Origin: an uncultured Clostridia bacterium
GTDB lineage: Bacteria > Bacillota > Clostridia > Saccharofermentanales > DTU023
NCBI GenBank assembly: GCA_946220865.1
Contig: CAMJYM010000025.1
Span: forward strand, 1-21,963
Length of the DNA: 21,963 nt
Direction of reading: 5' to 3'
In this document: piece by piece, positions 21,917 to 21,963 of the stretch
Layout of the letters: every line of letters starts with the position of its first letter
How positions within the stretch are numbered: position 1 is the stretch's first letter
The notes under the pieces: generated by a model
Seen by the model: the letters and a program-made list of their open reading frames with translations, nothing else
The model's database searches: none
Told to the model about the DNA's origin: nothing
Translations under genes and position numbers: made by a program

Positions 21917-21963
21917 TTTGTAGCCATTAAAGGAAGCTATTAAATTCATAAATATTTCTGATT

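Overview
The window looks like a stretch of chromosome from an anaerobic, Gram-positive-type bacterium, most likely a member of the Bacillota (Clostridia-like). The reasons are strong AGGAGG ribosome binding sites, a split two-subunit transketolase, a PadR regulator, a secreted serpin, a lipoprotein and Sec signal peptides, in moderately GC-rich coding sequence with AT-rich spacers. I cannot name the genus. There are 17 convincing protein genes, no rRNA or tRNA gene that I can see, and no insertion sequence, phage gene or CRISPR array.

Layout. Positions 1-489 are non-coding leader: a possible terminator of an off-window gene, a possible promoter and a doubtful 18-codon ORF. They precede a membrane-anchored C39-like cysteine peptidase (490-2247, +). 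A convergent hairpin-rich spacer follows. Then comes a seven-gene minus-strand operon (9226 down to 2412): SCP2-like protein A, class III aminotransferase, transketolase N half, transketolase C half, SCP2-like protein B, TetR regulator, class-3-type aldehyde dehydrogenase. Its promoter is clear (TTGACA, 17-nt spacer, TAAATT), with a 24-bp palindrome exactly over the expected start of transcription. The leader is about 300 nt and repeat-rich. Upstream, also on the minus strand, lie pip (proline iminopeptidase) and pdxY (pyridoxamine kinase). From 11896 the plus strand carries a secreted serpin-like protein with very long acidic insertions, a secreted protein with two S41 peptidase domains, a nitroreductase, a PatB/MalY C-S lyase, a lipoprotein of unknown function and MgtE. 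A PadR regulator faces mgtE at the right end.

How the genes may work together. The minus-strand operon is the most interesting part. A transketolase moves a two-carbon ketol unit onto an aldehyde, and a class III aminotransferase can convert the resulting ketone to an amine. Together, acting on a lipophilic aldehyde, they would give a 2-amino-1,3-diol, the head group of a sphingoid-like base. Two paralogous lipid-binding (SCP2-like) proteins, an aldehyde dehydrogenase of the fatty-aldehyde class and a TetR repressor fit a lipophilic substrate. This is a hypothesis from chemistry and context; a sugar or amino-sugar role is the main alternative. pdxY just upstream could supply PLP. Separately, the adjacent serpin and double-S41 genes form a possible inhibitor/protease pair at the cell surface.
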